Shown piece after piece: positions 1 through 47,298 of a stretch of 64,000 nucleotides of DNA (the stretch's first letter is position 1; each line of letters begins with the position of its first letter). The position numbers and the translations under genes are program-made. The notes below the pieces were generated by a model. That model saw only the letters and a program-made list of their open reading frames with translations. It ran no database searches and had not been told where the DNA came from. This DNA comes from Hirundichthys speculiger (lineage: Eukaryota > Chordata > Actinopteri > Beloniformes > Exocoetidae): NCBI GenBank assembly GCA_018398805.1, contig JAGFBZ010000908.1, positions 789,001 through 853,000 on the forward strand. Reading direction: 5' to 3'.

Positions 1-1728
1 TTTTGTTCAGTTTTGCAAGAAAGCACTTTCCATTCAGTCATTGCAAAATTATCCCTGACAGTTGCTGCAAATGTAATTTGAAAGTTCTCACTTTCTATAG
101 GAATCACATTTTTAGATGTCTGTTTATTTCATTCATTAGTTGTGGTGTAGCATTTCTTTTAGCCATGATTTTATGTTTTTTTTTTTTAAATTGTAAGTTA
201 CTTTATTGTTTAATTATGGTTTCAGGAGTTGCAGCATGTTTTGTTGATCGTCTGTATTTTCTTGAGTTGTCTTCATAAAGTCTCTAGTCTTTGCAGGAGT
301 TTACTTCTTGAATTATGTTCAAACTCTGGGAATGTTGAACCTGAACTCAGGGAATCTGAGTTATCCTTCTCACAAAGCGAGGTTACTTAGATAACCCAAG
401 GTCACCTAATCCGGAGCAAGAAGGTTCAGTCAAACCGATTTCAGTACCTGAAGTAATCGCGGTTTCTGTTACCACGGTAACTGACTATGAGATAAATCTG
501 GGCCGTTTCTCGACACCTGTACTTTGTTCTTGTGTTCGTGTCTCAAACGTCATCAGTCTCAGCCGAAGCACTGTTCCACTTCTGAAGTCCACATTTAGAC
601 AGGTACAGCAGAAATCCGCTGTTCTCATTCCGCCCATTTTATCAAATATGCATCCAGTGTTGAATAATGTAGACTTGAGCCAGCAAAATTTCCCAGAATG
701 CATTTCGCATCAACCATCAGCAGTAATGGTGGAGGAGGAGGTAAAACTGTTATGACGTTGTTGTTTCGTAGCAAAATGTAGTTTTAAGATCATGTGAGAA
801 AATAATTCTTCTAACTTCAAATTTGTTTTTAATTGATCATGATAAAAAAATAAAAAAATAAAAATTTGACCAGATTTAGCCAACTCTAAATCCTCATTTT
901 GAAACTGAAAACTCTGAGTTTCTTTTCACAGGATCTGTTAACTCTGAGTTTGTTGAACCTCCTTTAGTCTTTTTGCTCTTCTCCTTGCTATTCTTTCATG
1001 TTCTGTTGCGTTTTGCTTCTTTGGTCGTCCCTTCTCTGCTTCTCTTTCTTTTGGCCATTCCTGCTGTGACAGTGCACTGGGGGTTATTGTCATGTGAACT
1101 CCAGTGTTTGCTGCTCCTTCCACCCCGTCTTCTGCATTTGTGTGTGTTTTCTCCATGAGGGTATTTATTTTTTATTTATTGCTTTGGCTAAACATTATCA
1201 TTTTACTGTTTCTTTAATGGAAGTCACTTCTTCACTTACTGTATCATCCCTTTCTCAAGTATTATTCCTTTCCCCCATCGCTGTAGACTTCACAATCAGA
1301 TGCTTCAAACGCAGAGAGACCAAAGAAATTATTTAAAGAAAATAAAATCTCAGTTCTTTTTACTGGCTTTGGAGCATCAACGGGGCATTTTTCCTTATTA
1401 TAAATCCAACCAACCAGTCTTGAAACACAGGCAGTCTAAGGCATTTTGCTTTGAGAAAGTAATCTCACTGATGTGCCCACATCATTCAGTTTATCTGAAG
1501 CCCAGAAAAATAACAGGAAGCCCTCATTGATAGTTGAAAGACGTTGTTTAAGTTTGAAATAGCTTATGTAACTGTGCAGCTTCAAATCCTGTAATATCAT
1601 ACTGGCACTGCATGACAGAGTTCATGTTCGTTTTATATTGACAGGCCAAACCATGAACTTGACAAATAAAGCATGAATGATTAATTGCATTTGCTTTGGT
1701 TAAACCTACAACTGGCATCACTACTTTT
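1..1728. other. Intergenic flank, no gene seen
   Basis: AT-rich sequence with short uninterrupted frames on both strands. None shows conserved motifs, splice structure or codon bias that I can recognise. No RNA gene was recognised. It belongs to the 5' flank of loxhd1. Confidence 0.6.
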
Positions 1729-1915
1729 TTTTGGTGGTCAGCACTGTCGCCATACAGTAAGAAGGTTCTTGGTTCAAATCCTGGCAGTGGCCTCTCCATG
1801 TGAAGTTTGCATGTTCTTGTGCTTTTGTGGGTTTTCTCCAGGTACTTTGGCGTCCTCCTGCAGTCCACAAACATGTCATCAGGTTAACTGGTGACTCTAA
1901 ATTGCCCATATAAAT
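1729..1915 (+). repeat. SINE-like teleost dispersed repeat
   Basis: The stretch carries the wording of a very common fish repeat: a 'gcactgtcgcc' start, a B-box-like 'ggttcaaatcc', 'tttgcatgttcttg', 'gggttttctccaggtac', and an end 'gactctaaattgccc'. It is diverged and has no tRNA cloverleaf. The 3' part of the same broad family, 'ggctgggataggctccag' followed by GGAT repeats, appears near 43.14 kb. Family membership is from memory, not from a search. Confidence 0.65.
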
Positions 1916-1944
1916 GATTATGAGTGTGTGTGGCCCTTAGAGTA

Positions 1945-2854
1945 TATGGAACCCCATTTGGGTCATAATTCAATGAATAAATGAGTCTATTATTATGAAA
2001 TACAGGCGTTTATTATCATGAAATACATATCCATTATTATGAAATGTTTCCCATTATTATGAAATACATGTTTATTATTATGAAATATTTCCCATTATTA
2101 TGAAATATATGTGTATTATTATGAAATATTTCTCATTATTATGAAAAATTTTAATTATTATGAAATATATTTTTATTACTATTTAATCTTAGTTTAATGC
2201 ATAATAGTTTATTTCAAAATTGCTTTTTTACGTAAGAATTAGTTTTTAAATAATGGCTTTGTTTTTCATAAGAATGAGCTTTTTCATAATAATGACATTT
2301 TGCCACTGGGCGGGACCAGTGGTTGACCTGCACGCTCATTGGCTGATCCTTCTCCATTTTACGCTCTGACATCGACTAGTTTTGGCCATAAGGTCCCGTT
2401 AGCAGCGGGCCGTGACGTCATCAAGGTGCGCTCCTAGTCCGATTGTAGCTATGGCAGCTTGGACTGAGCTACGGGAAAACCTTGATGTTTCTTAGTCGAT
2501 GTCAACTTTTAACCGTAAACTGAGGTGCATCCTGCCACCTACTGCCCTGGAGTATATACACTGCACCTCTCGCCCACGATCAATATTCACTCTTCTGTTG
2601 CTTATGCCTGAATGAAAGAGCAGCCAATCACATAAATGGCTCCGCCCCCTCTGCTGTGATTGACACACAAATCATTCTTATTAAAAACAAAGCCATTATT
2701 ATGTAAAAGCTCATTATTATGAAAAACGAAACCATTATCATAATAATGGGAAATCATTCATAATAATGGGAAATATTTCATAATAATAAATGCTTGTATT
2801 TCATAATAATAGACTCATTTATTCATCGAATTATGACCCAAACAGGGCTCCATA
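1945..2854. mobile_element. Non-autonomous element with 59 bp terminal inverted repeats
   Basis: The first 59 bases (1945-2003) and the reverse complement of 2796-2854 match at roughly 93 percent, starting 'tatgga(a/g)ccc' and running through 'gggtcataattc' to 'gaataaatgagtctatt'. Inside the left end, about ten tandem units related to 'tattattatgaaata' fill 1985-2180, with inverted counterparts at 2690-2815. The core (2300-2640) is more GC-rich and has no ORF. It looks like a MITE or other non-autonomous DNA transposon inserted just after the SINE-like repeat. Confidence 0.8.
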
Positions 2855-2874
2855 TTAAAGGCCCGGGTATCCTT

Positions 2875-2945
2875 TGTAAAAAATATCTTTGATCTCAGTG
2901 GGACTAACCTGATTAAATAACAGCTAATAACAATAAATAACAAGG
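2875..2945 (+). repeat. Decayed LINE 3' tail
   Basis: The phrases 'ctttgatctcagtgggact' and 'cctgattaaataa', followed by short A-rich repeats, resemble the 3' terminus of a common teleost LINE. A better copy lies at 7845-8096. Short and degraded. Confidence 0.45.
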
Positions 2946-5900
2946 TAGAGTCAATGTTAAAATTTAAATCCCAAGCTATATTTCCTCTTTAATTTAATGT
3001 TGATGTCCATAGGGATCAGTGCTATTAATGGATCAACTGTTTTATGTTGCTCATAAGTTTTATGATACTTGAGTACTGATGATTTTAATTGACTTTTGAG
3101 AATAAAAATCCTTTAAAAGCCTCACACACCTGCAAAGCCATTGTATGTTCAGACACTCCAGCTGACACTTATTGTGGTAAAGATGAATCAAGGTGCTGTG
3201 AACTTTGAAATTACAAAGTTGCACTGCAGTAACAAGGTTGGCAGTTAGATAATAAAGCACAATCATGAAATCCATAAACCATTTAACTTTTTTTTTTTTT
3301 TTTTTTTTTTTTAACAGTTTTTCACACAGGGACTGATGCACCTTAATAACACGTCGGCGTCCTGTGTGAGTAATTACAGAGGAGTGTTGAAGCTGATGTG
3401 CCACAAAGCCATCAATGGAAGCAACGCAGTCAAAAAAAATTGTATAATTTGTTTGAAATCATTCAGTGTGACCTTGGAATGCATGTTAGATTTGTGACCA
3501 ACACGCTGCAGCATGTAAAGCTTCATTCCTTTCGTTGCTTCTTCCTGAGCAAATTTCTACAAAATGCTGTGCCAAGGTAAAATGTTTCTTTGAAAGAAAC
3601 ACTGTGGAAAACAATACCCAAACAGGCACACAATTTTTTCTTAATGTCCAGCCTTTGCCAGGTGTTAAAATCAAGTAAATGCATCACAGATGAAAAGCAT
3701 AACCTGACATGTTACACTCTCTATGTCTTGGCACCTTCAGCGACCCTCAACCGTGTTATCTTAAACTTTGGCTCTCCCTGAGTGTGATACATCATGAAGT
3801 CACAATTTTATTTTTCACAGAAGTGATGATATCAACATAATTTGCAACTTCTTGGCTGTTACGCAAACACCACCAGCAGAAGTTTCTGTAAGAAGGAAGA
3901 GACACACCGTGGCCTCGTCAAATATATCAGTGTTTAGGTTTTATCACGATGGGATCCCCTTGTCATAACATAATCTAAAACCACAATCATAGACTCTGGG
4001 AGTCTTGGCAGAGCGACATGATGGTGACTTTGCTCTTCACATATCCTGCTGTGACAATCTAGTTCCTTTTCATTTCCTTCTGTGCATCCTGAGAGAGCCG
4101 TCAGACCCTCCACTGTGTTTGTTTTGAGAGTCTTTCCGAGTGTCTTCTATGTCGCAGAGCCACAGTTATGTTATCACAGAGTTCCTTCTGGACAGGCTAG
4201 AAAATAAACATTTGTACTTTGGGAAAGCAATTAAGCTCATAATCTAAAGGCGATGAAAGTATCTCAAGTCAACATCATACGGGAGGCATCTTAGACTCCC
4301 ATTGCATCGCTTCTTCAAGTTTATCTCAAAAAGAAATCAGGGGATGGTTCATCTTCAAGAGCTGATAATGAATCAGGGTGTTGTGGATGAGTGGAGTAGA
4401 TAGCTGTGTTTGCTTTTCCCCTTCACTTATTAAAAGATACGCAAGTATATCTTAATTGTTCATCAGGTGGGTTTTATTTAATCCCAGCTGTTTAAAGAGT
4501 TTAAGTGAATGCAGAGGAAGCAACATGACATGTGAGTGGCAACAGTCTGAAATGATAAACCTATAATCCCTCTGTTTTGGTAACTTTGACTTTACTGAAA
4601 AGTAATTGCTTGAATGAACAGTGGTTTCTCTTTATTTCATTTGATAAAGCTACTTATTTGGATTCGGAGTGATTCATTTAGCATCTAGCATTTGTTTATA
4701 TTCATTTTGGCTGAACTTGGCCCCATTTTCTATTGCTGCTCACCTAACATTTTGTCAAATGTGTTTCATCTGTCCCTGTTCATTTTTTTTTTTTTTTTTA
4801 AATCCTTTTCATTTGATTAGTTGCATCTGAACAGTGAACAGCTTCAGCCTGCGTGCTGCTTTCCCCGAGTGTGGTTTTAGTTCCACATGCTCCGAAGATA
4901 CATGCTAGCTAGCTGAAATCGAGCACGTAATTCCAGATGTCTTGTGGGTGGGAATCCGAGGACGTGTGTGATTTTTCTGCCAGCTCTGGCATCCGCAGGG
5001 TGTGTTCCACCTTACAGGCCTCAGAACCATCCATGCATCCTTTGACAAGTTGAAGCTTGCAAGACTGTCCTGTACGAGACACGCGCCAGTGGAATCAACA
5101 ATGGTCAATGAACAATACGTGCATACACAAAACTGCAATACACAATAATAGTAATTCCCAACAAGTCCTAATAAGTTGTGCCTCTCTTCGTCATTTCCTG
5201 TAACTACTGAAAACACCTCAGAAGGATTCAGATGATTGTACATTTAGTCCAGGCAGAGACGACAGCACGGCATTTCCCCTGCTGGGTAAGGGCTGTTCCA
5301 GATGGATAGAAACATTAAGTTTTGAGGGTCAAAGCAACAATCTCCTATGATGTGTGGAGAATGTTGCTCTGTAAGTAAGGTAAGAGAAGAGCAATAGCTT
5401 TGTAAACAAAAATATGCCAATTTGTAAATTAGTGGGACAATACAACAAACGCTGCAGCAGGAGCATGCCCCATACAATGATAAATGTGGGTGTTGGTGTA
5501 CAGACTTGCTTGAATCCACCTAATACAGTTGCCTTACTTCACAAAAAAGAAAATAATGACTATGTACAGCAACAAGTTTGTTCTTTTGTTGCCAGTAAAG
5601 CAAAGGGGAAAGAATTTACATAATTTGAGCAGGATTTGGCAGCCTCTAGTTTGCTCCAGTGATTGAGCCATAGGGATAAGTGAGCTTTGAAAGTCAAACT
5701 CTTTGAATCTGTGTTCAAAGAACTTTGCAGATAAATGCTGCATATGAACTCTAGTATCTGGGCCCATGCGAACAGCCATGACGACCCATCAGCTTCTCTG
5801 TTGTCTAAACTGCTTCCTTTAATTTCGATGAATCTGAAAGAACTTGAAAACTAACTAAACTAGTCTGTTTAGACTGTCAGGATAAACAACTTGAAAGACT

Positions 5901-7844
5901 TATTTTCGTGCAAGTATTGCTGATATTCATCTTACAAACACATCCTTAAAAACTCTGCTAGTATGTACACATATAAGAGGCTACACAGCACTCTGCTTTT
6001 GTTACTTTCTGTTCTTCCTATGAATTATATCATAACACAAACTGATTAGGGGATTATTATTTTTCTTTGACTAGCGGTTTTGTTTCTCCAAGTCAGTCGC
6101 TGAACAACTTTTATTGCACTCGAATTACTGCAAGAATGCCTAAAGAGACCATTTCTTGTTGACGCTAAGGGCACAGCTGAACAGTAACAAAAACAGAGAA
6201 ATTCAGGCCAACAAATAAAACTTGAATGGCTACTGTCAGTGGTGCAGGGTAAAACAGTGTAAACACTGCTGGTCTTTAAATCAGGCTGGGATGATTAGTT
6301 GCAACATTAACTGTGGCAGTAAAACATTAATGTGTCACTCAAACAGTAGATGCAAATATTTGATATTTAAGTGGTGAGAGTGAGCTTTCACAAATCAGTA
6401 TTGTTGCACTGAAGATGGAAAGAAACTGAAGGGTGTGGGGGGGTGGGGGTGGGGGGGGGGGGGGTAAGGGAAACAGACAGTGAAAGATGAGGACAAGGAA
6501 GGGGAAGCATCCAGGGATTCATTGTGACTGAGCAGATCATGGCAATCAAAATGTCTTCTCTCCAGCCAAATGAAACATCGCCAAAAATGGAGACAAATAA
6601 GCCTTAGACAGAAAATGAATGCAGGATGGGGGCTTTTCTTAAGCAGTACAAATAGGTAGCAGTCAGCATTTCCATATTTTGAACCTCTTTCTAGGTAAAA
6701 ATGTTAAGTTTTCAGAAAATTACAAGCTCATTTGTAGCTCATTGTGTTTGGTCTGATTTTCTTTTCTTTGTCTTGACTGTTCAATCTTTTACTCTTCACC
6801 CATTGAGTGTACATAATAGCTTTCTATGTGATTTTATGTCTTTTGTACAGAAGTATCCATCATACATTTCAGATAGTGCTTGTTTGAATATGCTTTATAC
6901 ATTATTTGGTGCCATCTTTGTTTGGTATGTTGTGTTTGCAAAGAAGTTTCTACCAAATGTGTGGCAACTAAGGACTGGAAAAACTACTTTTTCTGATAAT
7001 TCTCTTACTGTCTGAGTAATTCAACAAGTGGTCATCCCATGTTCACCAGCTGTAATACTGAAAAACACAAAATGCTTTAAACGTAAACAAAATGACAACG
7101 TCTCCCTCTGCTGGCTACAATTAAGCCACATGCAGAAAACAAGGAAAATGCTTTTTTTTTTTCTTCATTCCTCATCCCCTAGATAAATATTCTTTGCATT
7201 TATCTAGAAAGATTAAGTTGAAATTCAACAGCTCAGATGACTGTGGCTCCACAACTGTGGCCTTGACAGTCTATAATTTTCCCTGAATTTAACTTTAGGT
7301 TCTCTTTGTTCAACGTGATCTTACACGATGGGATTATTTCATTTTATCAGGCTGAAAGGAGTTGTCTGGGTGCTTGGATTGTGTATAACCTCTCAAACAG
7401 ACACGGACACTCTAACCACACTGACAGTTTTTCTTATATAAGGAGGGAGACATTTCAGCACGTTTGCACAGCAGAAAATTCTCTTTGTCCATCATACTTT
7501 TAAAAAAAAAAATGTAATTCTTTTTTAAAAATGGAGCAAAACAAATTATGGATTCATGTAAAAAATCAGTCAGTCCTTTGTTGCACTACCTGTGTTTTGT
7601 TTTCAGCATGTTTTTCTGTAGAGTAGCTCACGAGACAGCCAAATATAATCAGCAACTATTGCTGATGGGCAACATTAAAAAAAAGTACTGACGAGGGAAC
7701 GACTGCTCTCTGACTGCAGGTGTGATGCTGATGCTCAAGCTCCTCAATATATATCAGATTTGTTAGCGCAATATTCTTCTTGCTAAGTCTCAGTTAGAAG
7801 CTGTTAGCGGTCCCCCACACCTGTCTGGAAGCTCATTTGTAAAC
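2946..7844. other. Intergenic region upstream of loxhd1, no gene seen
   Basis: About 4.9 kb without a convincing gene. A T-run lies at 3289-3312 and a second near 4780-4799. A strongly G-rich tract of several G-runs lies at about 6430-6464. The frames of 60-115 codons seen here have no recognisable domains and no splice partners. I see no RNA gene. Confidence 0.55.
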
Positions 7845-8096
7845 TGCCCTACTTCCTACCCATGCTAGCTCTTTGTTTTTAATTGTTTTTAATGTCTTAT
7901 GTCTATTTTACTTGTAATTGTTTTAATTGTTTTATCTGACTTATTCTGATGGTGCTGATTGTTTGTTGATTTGTTTTGTCTGATGTCTTTTTAACTAACT
8001 GCTGCCATTCTTGGCCAGATCTCTCTTGAAAAAGAGATTTTAATCTCAATGAAAATCACACCTGGTTAAGTAAAGGATATAAATATAGATAAATAA
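7845..8096 (+). repeat. LINE 3'-end fragment
   Basis: The 'ttggccagatctctcttga' and 'aaaaagagattttaatctca' segments, then 'cacctggttaagtaaagga' and A/T-rich tail repeats, match the usual 3' end of a teleost non-LTR retrotransposon. Only the 5'-truncated tail is present, with no reverse transcriptase ORF. Confidence 0.65.
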
Positions 8097-8521
8097 CTTT
8101 ACAATGTAATTTTTTTTATTCTTTATTATTTTCATGTTTGAACCCGTATTTTTATTGTGATTCTTACAGTTAATTCTTCATTAACCATTGCAATATGGAC
8201 GTTGTTGTTGTTGTTATAGTTGTGTGTTTTTAATTAATTAATTTTTGCAAGTGAGTTTCTGCATTACCTCACCATTGCCAGGGTTCCCTCCACTGATCAG
8301 GTGACCAGTTCATCACTGTTAATGAGGTCAGAGCATCTGTGCTGCTGCAGCATGAGCAGCAGAGTGGGGTTTCCCAGGTCCCTGCTAAACAGCAGTCTGT
8401 AAGCCAGGACTGACCTGTCCTGGCAGCTAGTCACTACTGTTCAGCTACAGGTCACTTTAATCAAGTTTCACCTGAACACGCAGGAATCGGTTACAGTTAC
8501 GAGGGAGTAAATAAATTAAAG
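8097..8521 (+). promoter_or_regulatory. loxhd1: Putative loxhd1 promoter and 5' UTR
   Basis: This is the sequence immediately before the first loxhd1 ATG. From about 8280 it becomes less AT-rich than its surroundings and repeat-free. No clear TATA box is visible at a fixed distance. An upstream non-coding exon cannot be excluded, so the transcription start is unknown. Confidence 0.3.
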
Positions 8522-42829
<34,308 letters not shown>

Positions 42830-43095
42830 GAGGAGGAGTAATGAAGCCCCTTTATGCTCTCAATTTCTTTTTTCTTCAATATAACGTGAGGTTTGTTGGG
42901 CAAAGTTTGAGTTACCACAGCTGAGTGTAACTGTTAAAGGGATCCAATCAGTGTTGTTTCAGAGGTTTGTGCCAAGTTTCCTTCTTCAGAAAAAGCCATT
43001 TGCTACCATGTATTAGTGTACATGTTGGAAAATGAACCGAAATTGACCTAAATATTTCCTGAACCGCAATAAAGCATTTAGCTTTAATTTGGTTT
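42830..43095 (+). other. loxhd1: loxhd1 3' UTR
   Basis: Sequence from the TAG stop to shortly after the AATAAA at 43068. No other features. Confidence 0.7.
43068..43073 (+). terminator. loxhd1: loxhd1 polyadenylation signal AATAAA
   Basis: A canonical hexamer 239 bases after the stop, followed within 20-40 bases by a T/G-rich element ('ttggttttggtttttgtgc') typical of the downstream cleavage element. Confidence 0.75.
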
Positions 43096-43134
43096 TGGTT
43101 TTTGTGCTGTTTAGCTAACACTGTTACCACTGTT

Positions 43135-43215
43135 GACGGCTGGGATAGGCTCCAGCAGATCCCCGTGACCCTTCGAGGATAAAACGGGTATAGATAATGG
43201 ATGGATGGATGTTAC
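43135..43215 (+). repeat. Teleost repeat 3' end with GGAT tail
   Basis: 'ggctgggataggctccagca', then 'ccccgtgaccc', 'gggtatagataatgg' and 'atggatggatg'. This is the familiar 3' end of a dispersed fish repeat, sitting between the two convergent genes. Confidence 0.75.
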
Positions 43216-43735
43216 CACTGTTGTTTTTTTTTCTTTCCTCTTTCTCCTCCTTTTACTCTGTAAAAATCTTGGGTTGGGAACAGTTGCGCATGTGCTTTCA
43301 GCCCAGCTGAACATTCATGCACCTGCAGGGATTAGCTTGGCTTCACTTGGATTTTCTGGCTGTGCTCCTCCAACTATGAGAAGTTAGAAATTTAGTTCAA
43401 TATCAGTCAGACTATGATGTTTTAGATGCACTTTAAAGATACGATTTCAGCAGGACAAATGCAACTACTTTTTTTTTAGCCATGTAAAAGCACTGGACCT
43501 TAGCAAGTGCTAGATAGGCAGCAAGTGATGTTGTGCCAGAAGTTCATGCTCTTTGAGCAGTATAATCATTTTAAGCAGACTTGATAGACTATATGTGCAT
43601 CGATAAAGATATATATGTGATTATTTCTTTTTTAGGTCGTTGACAAATCTTTAAATGTTGCTTCAGCATTTTTTTTTTTTTTTTACAACAGACCACTGAA
43701 TAACACCACAATTTAAATGAGTTCTCAGCATTTTC
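43216..43735. other. Short intergenic gap between convergent genes
   Basis: T-rich stretches near 43222 and 43670. The minus strand just past the rnf165 AATAAA is GT-rich, as expected for its cleavage region. No gene. Confidence 0.55.
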
Positions 43736-46700
43736 GGCAGTTTATTTGAAAAACACATACAAAAAGATCATATACAAGACAATAAATAAAAAAAAGAGAC
43801 AGAACAGTTTGGGTTAAGCTATGCAACTTTTTGCATCATCATTAGTAATAAATACAGTACAAAATCCACCCAGAGTGAATCTAAAGATTTTCCACAATAT
43901 TCACTGATCATGTTATTCTTCATTATGATTTAGCTATTGCTTTCATATTATTGATACATACTTCTACTTTTCTATAAAATACTCAAGATCATAAAACATT
44001 GCGCGGTTACAGCAAAACAGCAGTGTGTTGTACAAAGATGGCCACTTCCCTTTTTCACTGGCAGGTTAATAATCAACTGTTTTTTTTTTCAGCAGCAAAG
44101 AAACATCTGAAATATTCAAGAAGGTACAGCATCATATTAAACACATCTACAGAGCTACTCCCACATACACATAGGAAAACCTGAGAAGGACATGCATTAA
44201 AAAGCTTGTGCTTTAAGTTCTACTGTTCATTCCGGTTCATCAGCTTGAGTTAATGCTATGGCTACTGTCCAGTTCACTCTGGAGTTACGGGGTACACTGT
44301 GGAGGGCATGGGGTAAGGCCAGTGAGAGCACGAAATGAAATAGTAATAGTAAGACCAGTCAGCTTCGTTCTAATCCAATACATGTTAGAATAATTTGCAG
44401 GATTATTAGAGTATTAATAAGAAATGCACACCAAAAACATTGTTAGCTTATCATACCCAGGTGTGAAACATCTATATTGTGAATCCACAGTACACCAGAA
44501 GTTTGCTCAAAAGATCAATGGCTCAAGTTAGCATGTTAGAAACATCCCCAATTCCCACACAAAGCAACTGCCAGCAACAAGTAAGAACGAGTAATACAGC
44601 TTGTTATGTGGGTCCTAAAATAAAAAGCACTAAAGTGAGATCTGATATGATGGATATTTTGAACCACAATTAAACAAAGAACAAAAAAAAAGTGATAAAT
44701 GAGATCAAATATGACTGAATATAACAAGCAAAGCAATATCATGAGAGAAAAGCATCTAAGACGAATCTGCTTTGGATGAAAGCAGGAGTGATATTTAAGA
44801 GATGAAGCATTTAAAAACTCAAATCAGGAGATGAAATGAATGGAATGTATTCTAGATCAACAGCACCATGCTGGCTAGAAAATGTGTTGGGAAACACCTC
44901 AGCCACTTTTTCCAACAAGTTTCTATTTTTCTCCTTTGAAAAAGAAAACACAGACGGCATGCAAAAGCATCCCCACCGACCAATGCATAATGAGGTATTT
45001 TTTTTTATGTTTTGTGTTATTTTAAATAAATATATTGATTAAATTGCAAAGTTATGAGATAGAGACATTAAATATTCCACCACAATAGCTAGCTAGCTAC
45101 AGTTAGTAATAAATAATGATTGTTAAATACTTAAGGCATCTTTAATCACAGCATTCTATGTGAACTAGCAAACCTCCATATTCATCCGTATGTAGTTTTT
45201 TGGATGGAGGTTTCATACAAAAAGAAAAAAAAAACGTAACACAGACAGTCAAGTTACCCTCCAATAATACACAAAGAAGCATGAAAATACTTGTAACTGA
45301 ATAAGAAAACAAAATCTAGGACAAGAAGTACCCACACCACCAAATCAAAATATCAGGCAGCTCCATATTATAGTGCATTTACAAAACACAAGCTACATTA
45401 TAACAACATGTATGTTTTTGCAGCATTGCAGCTTCTTCTTCACTATGGTTAAAATGGACAAGGACTTGGCATATTAGTACCATGTCCAGACTGGCAGGTG
45501 AGCAAAATAAAAACAAATATACAAGTAATAGAAAAGATAAGAAGAAAAGAAATGGCAGAAAAAGACAGTTTAAAATAAAATTAATGTTAAGAACAGCTGT
45601 TTGGTATTTTTCAAATGGATGGCTTTTTCTCCCTTTCACCCTCCTTCTAGTGGAGTATGCCAACATGGTTCATGCATGATATATAGAAACAGCTTCTATC
45701 ACTGAACATATCACAGTTGTTCTAATAATACCACACACTAGTACCATGGGGGGAGTGGTGGGGACAATCATACACATTCTAGCAGATATCACAGGCAAAC
45801 TAGTTTGTTGTTTTTTTCCCCTGTAACACCAGACAGTCTTTTATCAAACAGTGGGAGCAACTTAGATTGAAATGAAAGGAGCTGATACACAACAGAGGCG
45901 ATTCTCGTATATAGAAATCACATGTGCTTGTTCGATAGGCAATAAGGTTCCGGTAAAAGGTAATACAAATGTCAATCTGATGAGATGACTCGGACACTGC
46001 ATCCTCAAGCCCATGCAGGTGTCTCACCGTCATGATCATGCCATGAGTGAGGCCACAGACAGGAGTTGCTGTTAGACACAGATCTGCCCGCAGCTCTCTG
46101 AATCCTAACCAGAACTGTTAGAAGAGAAATGCTACACTGGTCTCAGATCAGTGTCTAAAGGCAACTTTGTTCAATTTGGGATTAGAGGGGAGGGGGTATG
46201 GGCTAATAGGTGCATTCTTGTCCTCCTGTATGAATGAGCGGGATCATCAGAGTCATAATATACGGTTCACATGCACAGACACAGTCCCTGTTTCTACAGC
46301 TCCACAATATGAACGACACAGCCCAAGCCTGCCATACAGCATGCACTTCTGAGGCCTCTGCTCTAGGTTAAAGAGGCCCTACTACGACACTACACACGTC
46401 ACTGGAAGCCATGCCTGCATTTAGCGGGTTTAGCATCAACTCTGATGGCATCTACAAACTGCAAATCCAAAACCACGTTAGACAAGAAAGAGAGATTTTT
46501 GGCCTTTTTACACAATTACCTCTTTCTCTCATTGCTTATGATTTAACACACTGAATACTCCGGAGCTGTGTTCGTCCTCTCTGTAATTTTCCACAAACAT
46601 ATTTCTCAAAGGCTTTTGCTTGCTACACAACACTGTTACTTTGTAAATACTTATTCAGTACTATACTCCATGACAATACAAGCGTCCAGCTACAAGAGTT

Positions 46701-47180
46701 CACACCACACAACCTCATGCTAATCATTTGATAATGTTCTGTACAGATGTGCTGAGAGCTTGGGCAGAGTGCAGCTTAAAGGATTTTTCACAGGCCTGGG
46801 GGAGAAGGTGTGGATATAGTGGCAGAGAAATGGCCTCAATACACCACACTGAGCTGGGGAGGTTTCTTGGTGGCAATATGAAAAAATGTGCACAAGGGTA
46901 CACAATCTTTAACAGAATCATGTGAAGCTTCAGCACATCTGTCCATAGGCATCTGCTTCGACCTTTTACATCCAGCGAAGTCTATTCAACTGACCTTCAG
47001 TCCAGCCACCTATCTGTGCATCAACCCCCGTCCCTCATTGTGTTGTAGGTGAGTGTGCTTTGTTGATCCCTCTGTCACAGCTGTCGTTAGAAGGCAGGCT
47101 CTTTGAGTGATGCAGAGGAGAAGGGGGAAGTTTGGCAGAGCTTCCCCAGGGGGAGGCAATGGAGGAATCATTAGGAGATA
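43736..47180 (-). other. rnf165: rnf165 3' UTR (predicted, about 3.4 kb)
   Basis: The stretch from the rnf165 stop to the minus-strand AATAAA at 43741-43746 is low in recognised repeats and has no supported ORF. A long 3' UTR is usual for this gene in other vertebrates (recalled). The exact end and any shorter isoforms are unknown. Confidence 0.55.
43741..43746 (-). terminator. rnf165: rnf165 polyadenylation signal (AATAAA on minus strand)
   Basis: Plus-strand TTTATT gives AATAAA on the minus strand. The following minus-strand bases include 'tgtggtgtt' and 'ggtctgttgt', a G/T-rich cleavage element. Confidence 0.6.
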
Positions 47181-47298
47181 TCAACTGTCGGGGGTCAGCT
47201 GGGTCTCAATGTCCACTCTGCAGATGGGGCATTTCCTGCTGGTGGCCAGCCACTGGTCAACGCACGCCTGGTGAAAAAGATGCATGCAGGGTAATCTC
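47181..47298 (-). CDS. rnf165: rnf165 last exon: second half of RING-H2
   Basis: It reads [20 protein letters not shown] then [18 protein letters not shown] and TGA. It supplies Cys3, His4, His5, Cys6, Cys7 and Cys8 of the RING-H2 and the Trp that contacts E2 enzymes in RING ligases. The acceptor is ctgtttttag; the stop is plus-strand tca at 47181-47183. Confidence 0.95.

Noticed and set aside
1741..1800. A tRNA gene, because of the B-box-like 'ggttcaaatcc'
   Set aside because: No acceptor or anticodon stems can be drawn. It belongs to a dispersed SINE-like repeat.
6701..7015. 104-codon plus-strand hydrophobic frame upstream of loxhd1
   Set aside because: Phe/Leu-rich content follows from AT-rich sequence; no homologous motif or start context stands out.
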